From the NCBI GenBank assembly GCA_947649215.1, contig CANSQW010000034.1, positions 1 to 8,838 on the forward strand: a stretch of DNA of 8,838 nt, read 5' to 3'. A model generated the notes under the pieces. The model ran no database searches, was not told the origin of the DNA, and saw nothing but the letters and a program-made list of their open reading frames with translations. Position 1 is the first letter of the stretch; each line of letters begins with the position of its first letter. The translations under genes and the position numbers were made by a program. This stretch comes from an uncultured bacterium. GTDB lineage: Bacteria > Actinomycetota > Coriobacteriia > Coriobacteriales > Eggerthellaceae. Positions 1 through 5,948 of this stretch are shown here, piece after piece.

Positions 1-85
1 CGTTGACCACCATCATGCCGAACAGCACGATGACGATGGGCGCGGCGATGCAGAGCAGCAGCAGCTCGAGGTTGCGTCGGGTCAT
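1..85 (-). CDS. SEDS-family protein RodA/FtsW, N-terminal 28 codons only (partial)
   Basis: Only the start of this gene is visible; it runs off the left edge. The ATG lies at 85-83, three bases after the pstP stop, and is preceded by a GAGGGAG Shine-Dalgarno inside the pstP 3' end (94-100). The peptide begins MTRRNLELLLLCIAAPIVIV and continues hydrophobic, which suits the first membrane helix of a SEDS peptidoglycan polymerase. In Actinobacteria the order FhaA, FhaB, PstP, RodA/FtsW, PBP, Ser/Thr kinases is well established, and this gene sits exactly where RodA/FtsW is expected. The identity rests mainly on that position, because 28 residues cannot separate RodA from FtsW or from another membrane protein. 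It is probably translationally coupled to pstP. Confidence 0.7.
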   Translation of the reverse strand, partial: MTRRNLELLLLCIAAPIVIVLFGMMVVN

Positions 86-88
86 GGC

Positions 89-1303
89 CTACGCTCCCTC
101 GCCGGCGGGCGGCGTGGCGGCCGGGTCGGCCGTCGGGGCGGCGTCGACTGGGGTGCCGGCGCCGGCCGCGTCCGCAGGATTCGCCGCGGCGTCGGCACCG
201 GGCTCTGCGGCATCGCCGGAGGGGCGGTTGCGCTCCTCGATCTCATCGCGGTAGTCCTGCACGAGCTCCTGGGCGCCTTCCACGCTATCGGCCTTGATGC
301 CGTCGGTGCGCAGGCGATTGGCCAGGCCCGGCTGCAGGTCGTCCACGGACACGTCGGTGACCTCCACCAGCTCGGAGGTGGACAGGCCGAACACGTCGCC
401 CTGAAGCCCCCGGTAGACGGCCACCTTGCCGTCGACGTCGGTCAGGTAGGCCGAGTTGGACGTGAGGAAGTTGAAGATGCCCACGGCGCCGGCCACGATG
501 GCGGCCAGCAGCAGCACCAGCAGGGCGGCGGTCACCTTGGTCTTGCGGGCCACCTTGCGCCGCCGCGCCTCGGCGAAGCCGGTGACGTCGGCCACCACCA
601 CGGTGACGTTGTCGTAGCCGCCGTGGGCGATGGCCTCGTTCACGAGCAGCGCGGCGCAGCGCTGCGGATCGGAGGTGCGGGCCATGAGGGACTCGATCTC
701 GTCGTCTTCCACCATGCCCGACAGGCCGTCGGAGCACAGGAGCAGGCGGTCGCCCGTCTCCACGTTGATCTCGAAGAGGTCGGGGGTGGTGCGCGGATCG
801 CTGCCCAGGGCGCGGGTGATGACCGAGCGCTGAGGGTGGACGCGCGCCTCCTCCGGGGTGATCTTGCCGGCCTCGATGAGGTCGGTCATGAGGGAGTGAT
901 CACGGGTGAGCTGCTGGAGGCGGCCCTTGTGCAGCAGGTAGGCGCGCGAGTCGCCCACCTGGGCGATGACCAGGCGCTCGTTCTCGAGCATGGCCGCGGT
1001 GCAGGTGGTGCCCATGCCCTCGCGCCCCACGCCCTCGCGGGCGGCGCGGACGATGGCCAGGTTGGCCTCCTCCACCGCGCGGCCCAGGGCCTCGGCGTCG
1101 GGGTGGCGCGGCGCGCGCTCGGCGATGACGTCCACCGCTATCTCGGAGGCCACCTCGCCGGCGGCATGGCCGCCCATGCCGTCGCACACCACGTACAGCG
1201 GCGGCGCCACGACGAGCGAGTCCTCGTTGTGCTCGCGCACGCAGCCGACGTCGGTGCGGCTGCCGAAGGTGGAGCTCGCCTTCTTGAAGCTGCGGGCCGC
1301 CAT
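89..1303 (-). CDS. pstP: PP2C-family Ser/Thr protein phosphatase PstP, membrane-anchored
   Basis: A 404-aa PPM/PP2C phosphatase that removes phosphate from Ser/Thr in opposition to PknA/PknB-type kinases controlling growth and division. The catalytic domain spans about residues 12-240, with the metal-binding motifs in order: REHNED (23-28), DGMGGH (41-46), GDSRAY (117-122), RDH (134-136), SDG (191-193) and the final DN (231-232). A basic stretch (about 247-256) leads into one transmembrane helix (about 257-280). An extracytoplasmic domain (about 281-358) follows, similar in layout to the tail of mycobacterial PstP, and then an Ala/Pro/Asp-rich low-complexity end (361-404). Its ATG shares one base with the fhaB stop (TAATG), so coupling is likely. 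All metal ligands look intact, so it should be active. Family assignment is firm; the symbol follows from the operon context. Confidence 0.93.
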   Translation of the reverse strand: MAARSFKKASSTFGSRTDVGCVREHNEDSLVVAPPLYVVCDGMGGHAAGEVASEIAVDVIAERAPRHPDAEALGRAVEEANLAIVRAAREGVGREGMGTTCTAAMLENERLVIAQVGDSRAYLLHKGRLQQLTRDHSLMTDLIEAGKITPEEARVHPQRSVITRALGSDPRTTPDLFEINVETGDRLLLCSDGLSGMVEDDEIESLMARTSDPQRCAALLVNEAIAHGGYDNVTVVVADVTGFAEARRRKVARKTKVTAALLVLLLAAIVAGAVGIFNFLTSNSAYLTDVDGKVAVYRGLQGDVFGLSTSELVEVTDVSVDDLQPGLANRLRTDGIKADSVEGAQELVQDYRDEIEERNRPSGDAAEPGADAAANPADAAGAGTPVDAAPTADPAATPPAGEGA

Positions 1304-1716
1304 TACAGGTACCTCACGCGGATGGCCACGTCGCCGATGGTCACCACGTCCTTGTTGCGCAGGGCCGTGGGCTCGGCCACGAGGCGGCCGTTGACGTAGG
1401 TGCCGTTGGTGGAGCCCAGGTCCTCGACGAAGAGGTTCTGCCCCATCAGCTGGAAGCGCGCGTGGCGGCCAGACACGAACCCGGCGCCGATCACGATGTC
1501 AGCTCCTGGCGAGCGGCCCACGATGACAGGGCCGTGCACGGCGATGGACACGCCGCGCAGCTCCTTGGGCCCCTTCTCGACGGAGAGGTTCCAGGTGTGC
1601 TCCTTCTTGCGCTGGCCGCGCACCAGGCCGATGCCCGTGCGCATGATGGCGAACAGAAAGAGGTAGAGCAGCGCGACGAAGAGCAGGCGCGCTATAAGCA
1701 GAACGACGTCGATCAC
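1303..1716 (-). CDS. fhaB: FHA-domain protein FhaB, N-terminal membrane anchor
   Basis: A 137-aa protein with one N-terminal transmembrane helix (about residues 5-25), a short basic linker (about 33-39) and a C-terminal forkhead-associated domain (about 55-137). The phosphothreonine-binding motifs are present: GRS (67-69), SGRHA (82-86) and DLGSTNGTYVNG (99-110). FHA domains bind pThr peptides, and FhaB homologues in Actinobacteria bring phosphorylated division and cell-wall proteins to the SEDS/PBP machinery at the membrane. The start is GTG at 1716-1714, supported by AAAGGA on the minus strand (1729-1724) seven bases upstream. The gene follows fhaA after 43 nt and overlaps pstP by one base. 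The length and single-TM design match the FhaB/FipA type, while fhaA next door has the DUF3662-type layout. Confidence 0.9.
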   Translation of the reverse strand: MIDVVLLIARLLFVALLYLFLFAIMRTGIGLVRGQRKKEHTWNLSVEKGPKELRGVSIAVHGPVIVGRSPGADIVIGAGFVSGRHARFQLMGQNLFVEDLGSTNGTYVNGRLVAEPTALRNKDVVTIGDVAIRVRYL

Positions 1717-1759
1717 TGGGTTGTCCTTTTTCGCTGTGTTTCCAAGTGCTTCCGGTCGG

Positions 1760-2695
1760 CTAGATCAGCTGGAACTCGACGCTCGTGGTGCCCAAGGTCA
1801 GGCGGTCGGCGTCCTGGAGGGGGGTCGATTTTATCTGGCGCCCGTTGACGAAGGTGCCGTTGGTGGAGCCCAGGTCGGAGATGACCCACGCGCCCGTGGC
1901 CTCGCGGCGGATCTCGGCGTGCTGGCGCGAGACGTTGATGTCGGGGATGACGATGTCGTTGCGCGACTCGCGGCCGATGATCATGACGCGCCCGTCCAAC
2001 GGGAAGGCGCGGTCGTTGGTGATGTCGTAGAGGTAGGCCTGCTGCTGGGGCTGGCCGGCTGCGCCGCCGGCGGGGTCGAAGACCATGGTCTGGGGCGCTT
2101 CGCCGTAGCCGTCGGCCGGGTTGTCGTAGAAGCCGTCCTCGCCCTGGGCCTGGCCGTACGCGGCGTCACCGGCGTAGGCGTCACGCTCGTCGAAGCCGTA
2201 GGGATCGGGGGCGGGCGCCGGGGCGGGCGCGGCACCGGAGGGGCGGTATCCCACGCCGCGGCCGCCTGCGCCGACGGCCAGCCCGTAGCGCTCCATCTCC
2301 TCCTGGCGCAGCTGGGCCACGAGCGGCGCGGCCACCATCTCAGCGATGACCTCGAACTTGCCGTGCTTCAGCTCCTCGTCGACGATGAAGCGCACGAGGG
2401 GCTGCCCGTCCATGATGAGCCCGTGCTCGCTGGCCTTGGCGGCCAGGTAGGTCTCGGTCTCGCCCGCGAGGGTGGGGTAGTAGCCGAAGAGGCGCTCGTC
2501 GTCATCGGCGTTGACCAGCACGGTATAGAGAGTAGGGGCGTACTGCTTGCCCGCGCCGACCATCTTCTCGCGGCGCATCTGCTTCTCGGCCTTCTTGGCT
2601 ATCTGGACGGGGGAGAGGGGGGTGCCCGTCATGCGGTCGGCAGCGCCCTCCACGGTGTCCTCCATCTTGCCCTCGACCTTTGAAAAGAAGCCCAT
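1760..2695 (-). CDS. fhaA: FHA-domain protein FhaA with DUF3662-type N-terminus
   Basis: A 311-aa soluble protein when started at the ATG at 2695-2693. An upstream in-frame ATG (2755) would add 20 residues but lacks the GAGGAG Shine-Dalgarno that precedes 2695. Residues 1-135 resemble the DUF3662 domain typical of actinobacterial FhaA (opening MGFFSKVEGKMED, and a GYYPTLAGETETYLA stretch around 71-85). Residues 145-220 are a Gly/Pro/Ala/Tyr/Asp-rich disordered linker. Residues 222-311 form an FHA domain with GRE (241-243), SRQHA (256-260) and DLGSTNGTFVNG (274-285). In mycobacteria FhaA regulates peptidoglycan synthesis through PknB substrates; a similar role is inferred here. It is the first gene of the minus-strand operon. 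A PQTMVFDP motif in the linker (201-208) could be a kinase site. Confidence 0.9.
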   Translation of the reverse strand: MGFFSKVEGKMEDTVEGAADRMTGTPLSPVQIAKKAEKQMRREKMVGAGKQYAPTLYTVLVNADDDERLFGYYPTLAGETETYLAAKASEHGLIMDGQPLVRFIVDEELKHGKFEVIAEMVAAPLVAQLRQEEMERYGLAVGAGGRGVGYRPSGAAPAPAPAPDPYGFDERDAYAGDAAYGQAQGEDGFYDNPADGYGEAPQTMVFDPAGGAAGQPQQQAYLYDITNDRAFPLDGRVMIIGRESRNDIVIPDINVSRQHAEIRREATGAWVISDLGSTNGTFVNGRQIKSTPLQDADRLTLGTTSVEFQLI

Positions 2696-2700
2696 GGGTA

Positions 2701-2706
2701 CTCCTC
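2701..2706 (-). promoter_or_regulatory. Ribosome binding site deciding the fhaA start
   Basis: GAGGAG on the minus strand, five bases before the ATG at 2695. It favours this start over the in-frame ATG 60 nt upstream, which has no comparable purine tract. Confidence 0.75.
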
Positions 2707-2839
2707 TACTCGTCTGAACATAGTAAGTCTCCATCTTGCCACAAACGCTCAGCAAGACGGTAGTTCTTTACGCAACGAACAAAATGCCGTAACCGGCCCC
2801 GCGGCCGTCGGCCCTTGCCTCGGAAAAATGGGCGCGGAT

Positions 2840-2978
2840 TGCAAATTCGGTCGGTTTTGCACTCGCCGGTCGGGCGTTTCTCGCGCCGGGAGGCTCCGAC
2901 TGGCCCGAAATACGCCCGAGGGGCCCGTTTCGGGGCTAAGGGGAGCAGTTGTAGGGTGCAAAACCGACCGAATTTGCA
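2840..2978. repeat. 139-bp inverted-repeat element with perfect 23-bp arms
   Basis: The left arm (2840-2862) and right arm (2956-2978) are exact reverse complements over 23 bp, separated by 93 bp. Each arm is also an imperfect dyad with ends TGCAAA and TTTGCA ten bases apart. A 6-bp direct repeat, GGGCGC, lies exactly 4 bp outside each arm (2830-2835 and 2983-2988), which could be a target duplication but could be chance in GC-rich DNA. Inside are further short stems (2870-2877 with 2912-2919; 2904-2910 with 2928-2934). There is no transposase and no U-tract after either arm, so a simple terminator is unlikely. It may be a non-autonomous MITE/REP-like element or a paired operator site. The repeat itself is certain; its nature is not. 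Confidence 0.85.
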
Positions 2979-3069
2979 GCCAGGGCGCCAAAGCCGAAGG
3001 CCGCCCCGGCGTCAGGGCGGAGGTGGTAGCGGCTGACCAGGGGCTATGGGCGCATCCTAACCGTTTTGT

Positions 3070-3099
3070 CTAGGTGGGGAGCCTAGGCGAAACTATCAT
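3070..3099 (+). promoter_or_regulatory. Candidate promoter/operator of the molybdoenzyme operon
   Basis: A dyad CTAGG-N7-CCTAG (3070-3074 and 3082-3086) is followed by TATCAT (3094-3099), a five-of-six match to a -10 box. No good -35 hexamer stands 16-18 bp upstream; the dyad occupies that space, which would suit an activator-dependent promoter. A second weak -10-like TATTAA is at 3109-3114. This would give a leader of about 160 nt. The prediction is tentative because the sequence is short and coriobacterial promoters are poorly defined. Confidence 0.3.
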
Positions 3100-3162
3100 C
3101 CTCCTCGTATTAAATGGTCGCTTTCTCCTGATGGAAAACCGCTCCGTTCGCCGTACGTTGTC

Positions 3163-3193
3163 GGCAGCGCGAAGCGGGCGCCTCGGCGCTGCC
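3163..3193 (+). promoter_or_regulatory. GC-rich hairpin in the molybdoenzyme leader
   Basis: GGCAGCGC (3163-3170) is perfectly complementary to GCGCTGCC (3186-3193) with a 15-nt loop, 75 nt before the start codon. No U-tract follows, so it is not a standard terminator. It could stabilise the mRNA or take part in attenuation. It could also be an incidental GC stem. Confidence 0.4.
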
Positions 3194-3255
3194 CCCGGGC
3201 ATCCCCCACGCCGCCGCCCCTTCGCGTTCTGGCAGGAAAACGGAAAGAGGAGAGG

Positions 3256-3262
3256 AAAGGAG
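3256..3262 (+). promoter_or_regulatory. Ribosome binding site deciding the molybdoenzyme start
   Basis: AAAGGAG six bases before the ATG at 3269, inside a long purine run (3244-3267). It supports this start over in-frame ATGs at 3074 and 3131, which lack a Shine-Dalgarno and would add an Arg-rich, non-conserved-looking leader. Confidence 0.85.
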
Positions 3263-3268
3263 AGAGGT

Positions 3269-5533
3269 ATGCACAAAGACTTGCCAACCACGTGGGAAGA
3301 AGACGGCTACGTCGTCACCCGCACGACGGCATGGTCCGCGCCGGGCTGCCATTCCGGCTGCGGCATCATCTGCTACGTGAACAAGGAGACCGGCAAGCTC
3401 GAGAAGGTCGAGGGCGACCCTGAGCATCCCTACAACCAGGGCCACATCTGCCCGCGTTGCGCCGCGCTTCCCGACGTGGTGAACAGCGAGGAGCGTCTGC
3501 TCTATCCCATGAAGCGCGACCCGGAGCGCCGCGGCGACCCGGACGCGTGGGAGCGCATCTCCTGGGACGAGGCGCTCGACCTCGTCTACAACACCATGAC
3601 CGAGCTGGGCGAGAAGTACGGCAAGCACACGCTTCAGACGTTCTGCGGCACGGGCCGCGACATTCTGTGGCAGTCGCAGCGCCTGGCCTACTCGATGGGC
3701 ACCCCGCACGTCGAGAGCTACTCCTCGGGCCTGGCCTGCTGGATGCCGCGCCTCATGTCCTACAACGTGAGCACCGGCGGCTACATGATGCCCGACTGCT
3801 CCGAGTGCCATGAGGATCGCTACGACAACCCCGAGTACAAGGACCCGGAGGTCATCGTGGTGTGGGGCAACAACTGCGTGGCCTCCAACTCCGACGGCTT
3901 CTTCGGCCAGTGGGTGGTGGAGGTGGTCAAGCGCGGCGCCAAGATGATCGTGGTCGACCCGCGTCTGACCTGGATGGCCGCCCGCGCCGACCTGTGGATC
4001 CAGCCCCGTCCCGCCGTTGACTCCGCCGTGGCCATGGCCATGCTCAAGGTGGTCATCGAGGAGGACCTCTACGACCATGACTTCGTCGACCGCTGGACCT
4101 ATGGCTTCGACGCCCTGGTGGAGCGCTCCCGCGAGTACGACTTCGACGAGCTGTGCGAGCGCGCCTGGGTCGATCCGGAGAAGATCCGCAAGGCCGCCCG
4201 CATGATCGCCGCCGGCAACCACACCGCCGTGCAGCTGGGCCTGGCCGTCGACATGCAGCGCAACGGCATCGGCGCTGTGCGCTCCATCATCGCCATGCTC
4301 GCCATCTGCGGCGACATCGACCAGCCGGGCGGACAGATCTTCACGCCCGAGCCGTATGACTTCCACTACTTCAGCTGGGGCTTCAAGGAGCTCCCGGAGG
4401 ACGTGCAGAAGATGGTCGTCGGCTACGACGAGTATCCCTTCATCCGCATGGGCATGGTGCTCGACCAGCCCGACCTGGCCGTCGTTCAGGCCGAGACCGA
4501 GGAGCCCTACGGCTTCACCGGCGCCATCATGATGGGCACCAACCCGCTGTGCTGCATGAGCAACGCCGACCTGAACCGCGTCTACCCCGTCCTGCAGAAG
4601 CTGAAGTTCATCTGCGTCTGCGACTGGCGCATCACCCCCACCATCCAGACGCTGGCCGACGTGGCGCTGCCCGTGGCCATGTGCGTGGAGAAGACGGGCA
4701 TGATCGCCAAGCGCACCGGCGCCTGCGCGATGTCGCCCATCGCCGGCCTGGACATCCAGGGTGAGCCCAAGTCCGACGCCGAGATCACGCTGCTGCTCGG
4801 CAAGCGCTTCAACCCCGAGATGTTCCCGTGGGACACCGTCGAGGAAATCTACGACTTCCTGGTGAAGGACTCCGGCTGGTCGTGGCAGGACATCCGCAAC
4901 ATGAACTGGGCGTGGCCCGGCCAGGAGTACCGCCGCTACGAGAAGGGCCTGCTGCGCGCCGACGGGCAGCCCGGCTTCAACACCTCCACCGGCCGCATCG
5001 AGCTGTACTCCCCGTTCGCGGAGAGCATCGGCGAGAACGTGCTTCCCTACTACGACGAGCCCTACTACGGCCCCTACACCACGCCGGAGCTCTACAAGGA
5101 GTACCCCGTGATCACCATGACGGGCTCCCGCAACATCCAGTTCTTCCACAGCGAGCATCGCGACGTGAAGAAGCTGCGCGAGATCCAGCCTGATCCGCTG
5201 GTGGAGATCAACGACGTGTGGGCCAAGGAGCAGGGCTTCGAGGACGGCGACTGGCTGTGGGTCGAGGACAAGATCGGCCGCATCAAGCACCGCGCCAAGT
5301 GCACGCCCATCGTCAAGTACGGCATGGCCAACGTCAACTCGGGCTGGTGGTTCCCCGAGACCGATCCGCATGAGGATCCGATGTACGGCTGCTGGGACGT
5401 GAACCCCAACGTCCTGAGCGAGCTCGGCCAGCAGGGCCCGACCGGCTTCGGCGCCGACGTCAAGGCCCTTCTCTGCAAGATCTACAAGTGCGACGAGGAG
5501 GATGCAAATGTCAAAGCAAGCACTGCTCATTGA
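3269..5533 (+). CDS. Molybdopterin-dependent oxidoreductase, DMSO reductase superfamily, catalytic subunit (candidate catechol dehydroxylase/transhydroxylase-like)
   Basis: A 754-aa bis-MGD molybdenum (or tungsten) enzyme. An N-terminal [4Fe-4S] motif has Cys27, Cys31, Cys35 and Cys61 (C-x3-C-x3-C-x25-C; Cys64 is an alternative fourth ligand). Central cofactor-binding domains include WGNN (199-202), VVDPR (228-232) and MGTNP (422-426). The C-terminal molydopterin-binding domain is about 612-735. Cys157, in LACW, is a candidate Mo ligand by position. There is no Tat or Sec signal, so it should be cytoplasmic, unlike the many Tat-exported relatives. Its partner is the overlapping small Fe-S subunit, and transporters follow. 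Gut Eggerthellaceae use members of this superfamily as catechol dehydroxylases (Dadh, Hcdh, Cadh, Dodh); acetylene hydratase and pyrogallol-phloroglucinol transhydroxylase are also relatives. Superfamily is certain; substrate and reaction are inferred and could instead involve another reducible compound. Confidence 0.9.
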   Translation: MHKDLPTTWEEDGYVVTRTTAWSAPGCHSGCGIICYVNKETGKLEKVEGDPEHPYNQGHICPRCAALPDVVNSEERLLYPMKRDPERRGDPDAWERISWDEALDLVYNTMTELGEKYGKHTLQTFCGTGRDILWQSQRLAYSMGTPHVESYSSGLACWMPRLMSYNVSTGGYMMPDCSECHEDRYDNPEYKDPEVIVVWGNNCVASNSDGFFGQWVVEVVKRGAKMIVVDPRLTWMAARADLWIQPRPAVDSAVAMAMLKVVIEEDLYDHDFVDRWTYGFDALVERSREYDFDELCERAWVDPEKIRKAARMIAAGNHTAVQLGLAVDMQRNGIGAVRSIIAMLAICGDIDQPGGQIFTPEPYDFHYFSWGFKELPEDVQKMVVGYDEYPFIRMGMVLDQPDLAVVQAETEEPYGFTGAIMMGTNPLCCMSNADLNRVYPVLQKLKFICVCDWRITPTIQTLADVALPVAMCVEKTGMIAKRTGACAMSPIAGLDIQGEPKSDAEITLLLGKRFNPEMFPWDTVEEIYDFLVKDSGWSWQDIRNMNWAWPGQEYRRYEKGLLRADGQPGFNTSTGRIELYSPFAESIGENVLPYYDEPYYGPYTTPELYKEYPVITMTGSRNIQFFHSEHRDVKKLREIQPDPLVEINDVWAKEQGFEDGDWLWVEDKIGRIKHRAKCTPIVKYGMANVNSGWWFPETDPHEDPMYGCWDVNPNVLSELGQQGPTGFGADVKALLCKIYKCDEEDANVKASTAH
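5495..5501 (+). promoter_or_regulatory. Ribosome binding site deciding the small-subunit start
   Basis: GAGGAGG within the 3' end of the catalytic subunit gene. The ATG at 5502 directly abuts it, which is too close, while the in-frame ATG at 5508 has the usual six-base spacing. The latter is preferred. Confidence 0.75.
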
Positions 5534-5855
5534 TTATGAGTTCTGCTCCAACTGCCACACCTGCGAGGTCGAGTGCAAGATGGAGCATGGTTTCCCCGAG
5601 GGAACCGCCAACGGCATCAAGGTGTTCGAGGTCGGCCCGTGGCAGATCGAGGGCGACCGCTGGCAGCTGACCTACATGCCGGTGCCCACCGACATGTGCG
5701 ACCTGTGCGCCGACCGCACGGCCAAGGGCAAGCTCCCCGCCTGCGTGCACAGCTGCTACACCGGCTGCATGAAGTACGGCACCGTGGAGGAGCTCTCCGC
5801 CGAGCTCGAGCGCAAGAGCCGCCAGGTGCTGATCGTTCCTCTGCAGGAGGACTAA
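5508..5855 (+). CDS. Small [4Fe-4S] ferredoxin-like electron-transfer subunit
   Basis: A 115-aa iron-sulfur protein, the likely electron-transfer partner of the upstream molybdoenzyme. It has two cysteine groups: C13-x2-C16-x2-C19-x3-C23 near the N-terminus and C64-x2-C67-x11-C79-x3-C83-x3-C87. Eight of the nine cysteines suffice for two [4Fe-4S] clusters in the crossed ferredoxin pattern. The design resembles the first half of DmsB/PhsB/NrfC-type subunits, which normally hold four clusters in about 190-230 residues, so this is a minimal version. It has no signal peptide or membrane helix, matching a cytoplasmic partner. The gene overlaps the 3' end of the catalytic gene by 26 nt in another frame, implying translational coupling and fixed stoichiometry. 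No membrane anchor subunit follows, so the electron donor is probably soluble. Confidence 0.9.
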   Translation: MSKQALLIDYEFCSNCHTCEVECKMEHGFPEGTANGIKVFEVGPWQIEGDRWQLTYMPVPTDMCDLCADRTAKGKLPACVHSCYTGCMKYGTVEELSAELERKSRQVLIVPLQED

Positions 5856-5861
5856 GGGCAC

Positions 5862-5915
5862 GGGCGCGCGTCGCGTCGGCTGCCGCTGGCCCGGCACGGC
5901 GCGCGCCTGCGCGCG
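5862..5915 (+). promoter_or_regulatory. Strong intercistronic RNA structure before the MFS gene
   Basis: An outer stem pairs 5863-5873 with 5897-5907 (11 bp, one G-U), and an inner stem pairs TGCCG (5881-5885) with CGGCA (5892-5896). The right arm can instead pair locally (5900-5905 with 5910-5915). No U-tract follows, so readthrough into the MFS gene is expected. It may set mRNA stability or partial attenuation between enzyme and transporter. Confidence 0.45.
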
Positions 5916-5948
5916 AACATCGTCATCTCAAAACGAAAGGGGGATGAA

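Larger units (their letters stand above)
2696..3268. other. 573-bp divergent intergenic region between core and accessory blocks
   Basis: No convincing gene was found here. The short open frames on both strands have no Shine-Dalgarno or recognisable protein, and the plus-strand frame opening at 3074 is only the upstream extension of the molybdoenzyme frame. The region includes the 5' side of fhaA (minus), the long inverted repeat (2840-2978), a 6-bp GC stem (3001-3006 with 3015-3020), a dyad next to a possible -10 (3070-3099), and the leader of the molybdoenzyme operon with its hairpin (3163-3193). The inverted repeat arms contain AT-rich tracts unlike the GC-rich surroundings. Both divergent transcription units must be driven from here unless transcription enters from outside. 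Confidence 0.8.

Noticed and set aside
623..1399. 258-codon plus-strand open frame opposite pstP
   Set aside because: It is His/Ala/Gly/Val-rich with no motif and lies antisense to an intact PP2C domain with all catalytic residues.
2720..2725. TACTAT on the minus strand as a -10 box for fhaA
   Set aside because: It matches four of six bases, but no acceptable -35 lies 16-18 bp upstream (nearest TTGTGG leaves only 13 bp). Too weak to list.
2840..2978. Long inverted repeat as a rho-independent terminator
   Set aside because: It lies between divergent gene starts rather than after a gene end, the loop is 93 nt, and no T-tract follows either arm.
2840..2978. CRISPR array
   Set aside because: There are only two copies, in inverted orientation, with no regular spacers and no cas genes.
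3074..3268. 65-residue N-terminal extension of the molybdoenzyme, possibly a Tat signal (contains RR)
   Set aside because: There is no Shine-Dalgarno at 3074 or 3131, no hydrophobic core after the arginines, and the extension crosses the leader hairpin. The ATG at 3269 has a strong AAAGGAG.
3797..3811. CxxCH (C177-S-E-C180-H181) haem c-type motif in the catalytic subunit
   Set aside because: The protein has no export signal, and haem c attachment occurs outside the cytoplasm. A single motif in the middle of a molybdoenzyme is most likely coincidental.
3110..5530. 806-codon open frame antisense to the molybdoenzyme gene
   Set aside because: It mirrors the GC-ending codons of the real gene, giving a Val/Leu/Asp/His/Gly-rich protein with no recognisable domain. 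The plus-strand reading has clear cofactor motifs and a good Shine-Dalgarno.
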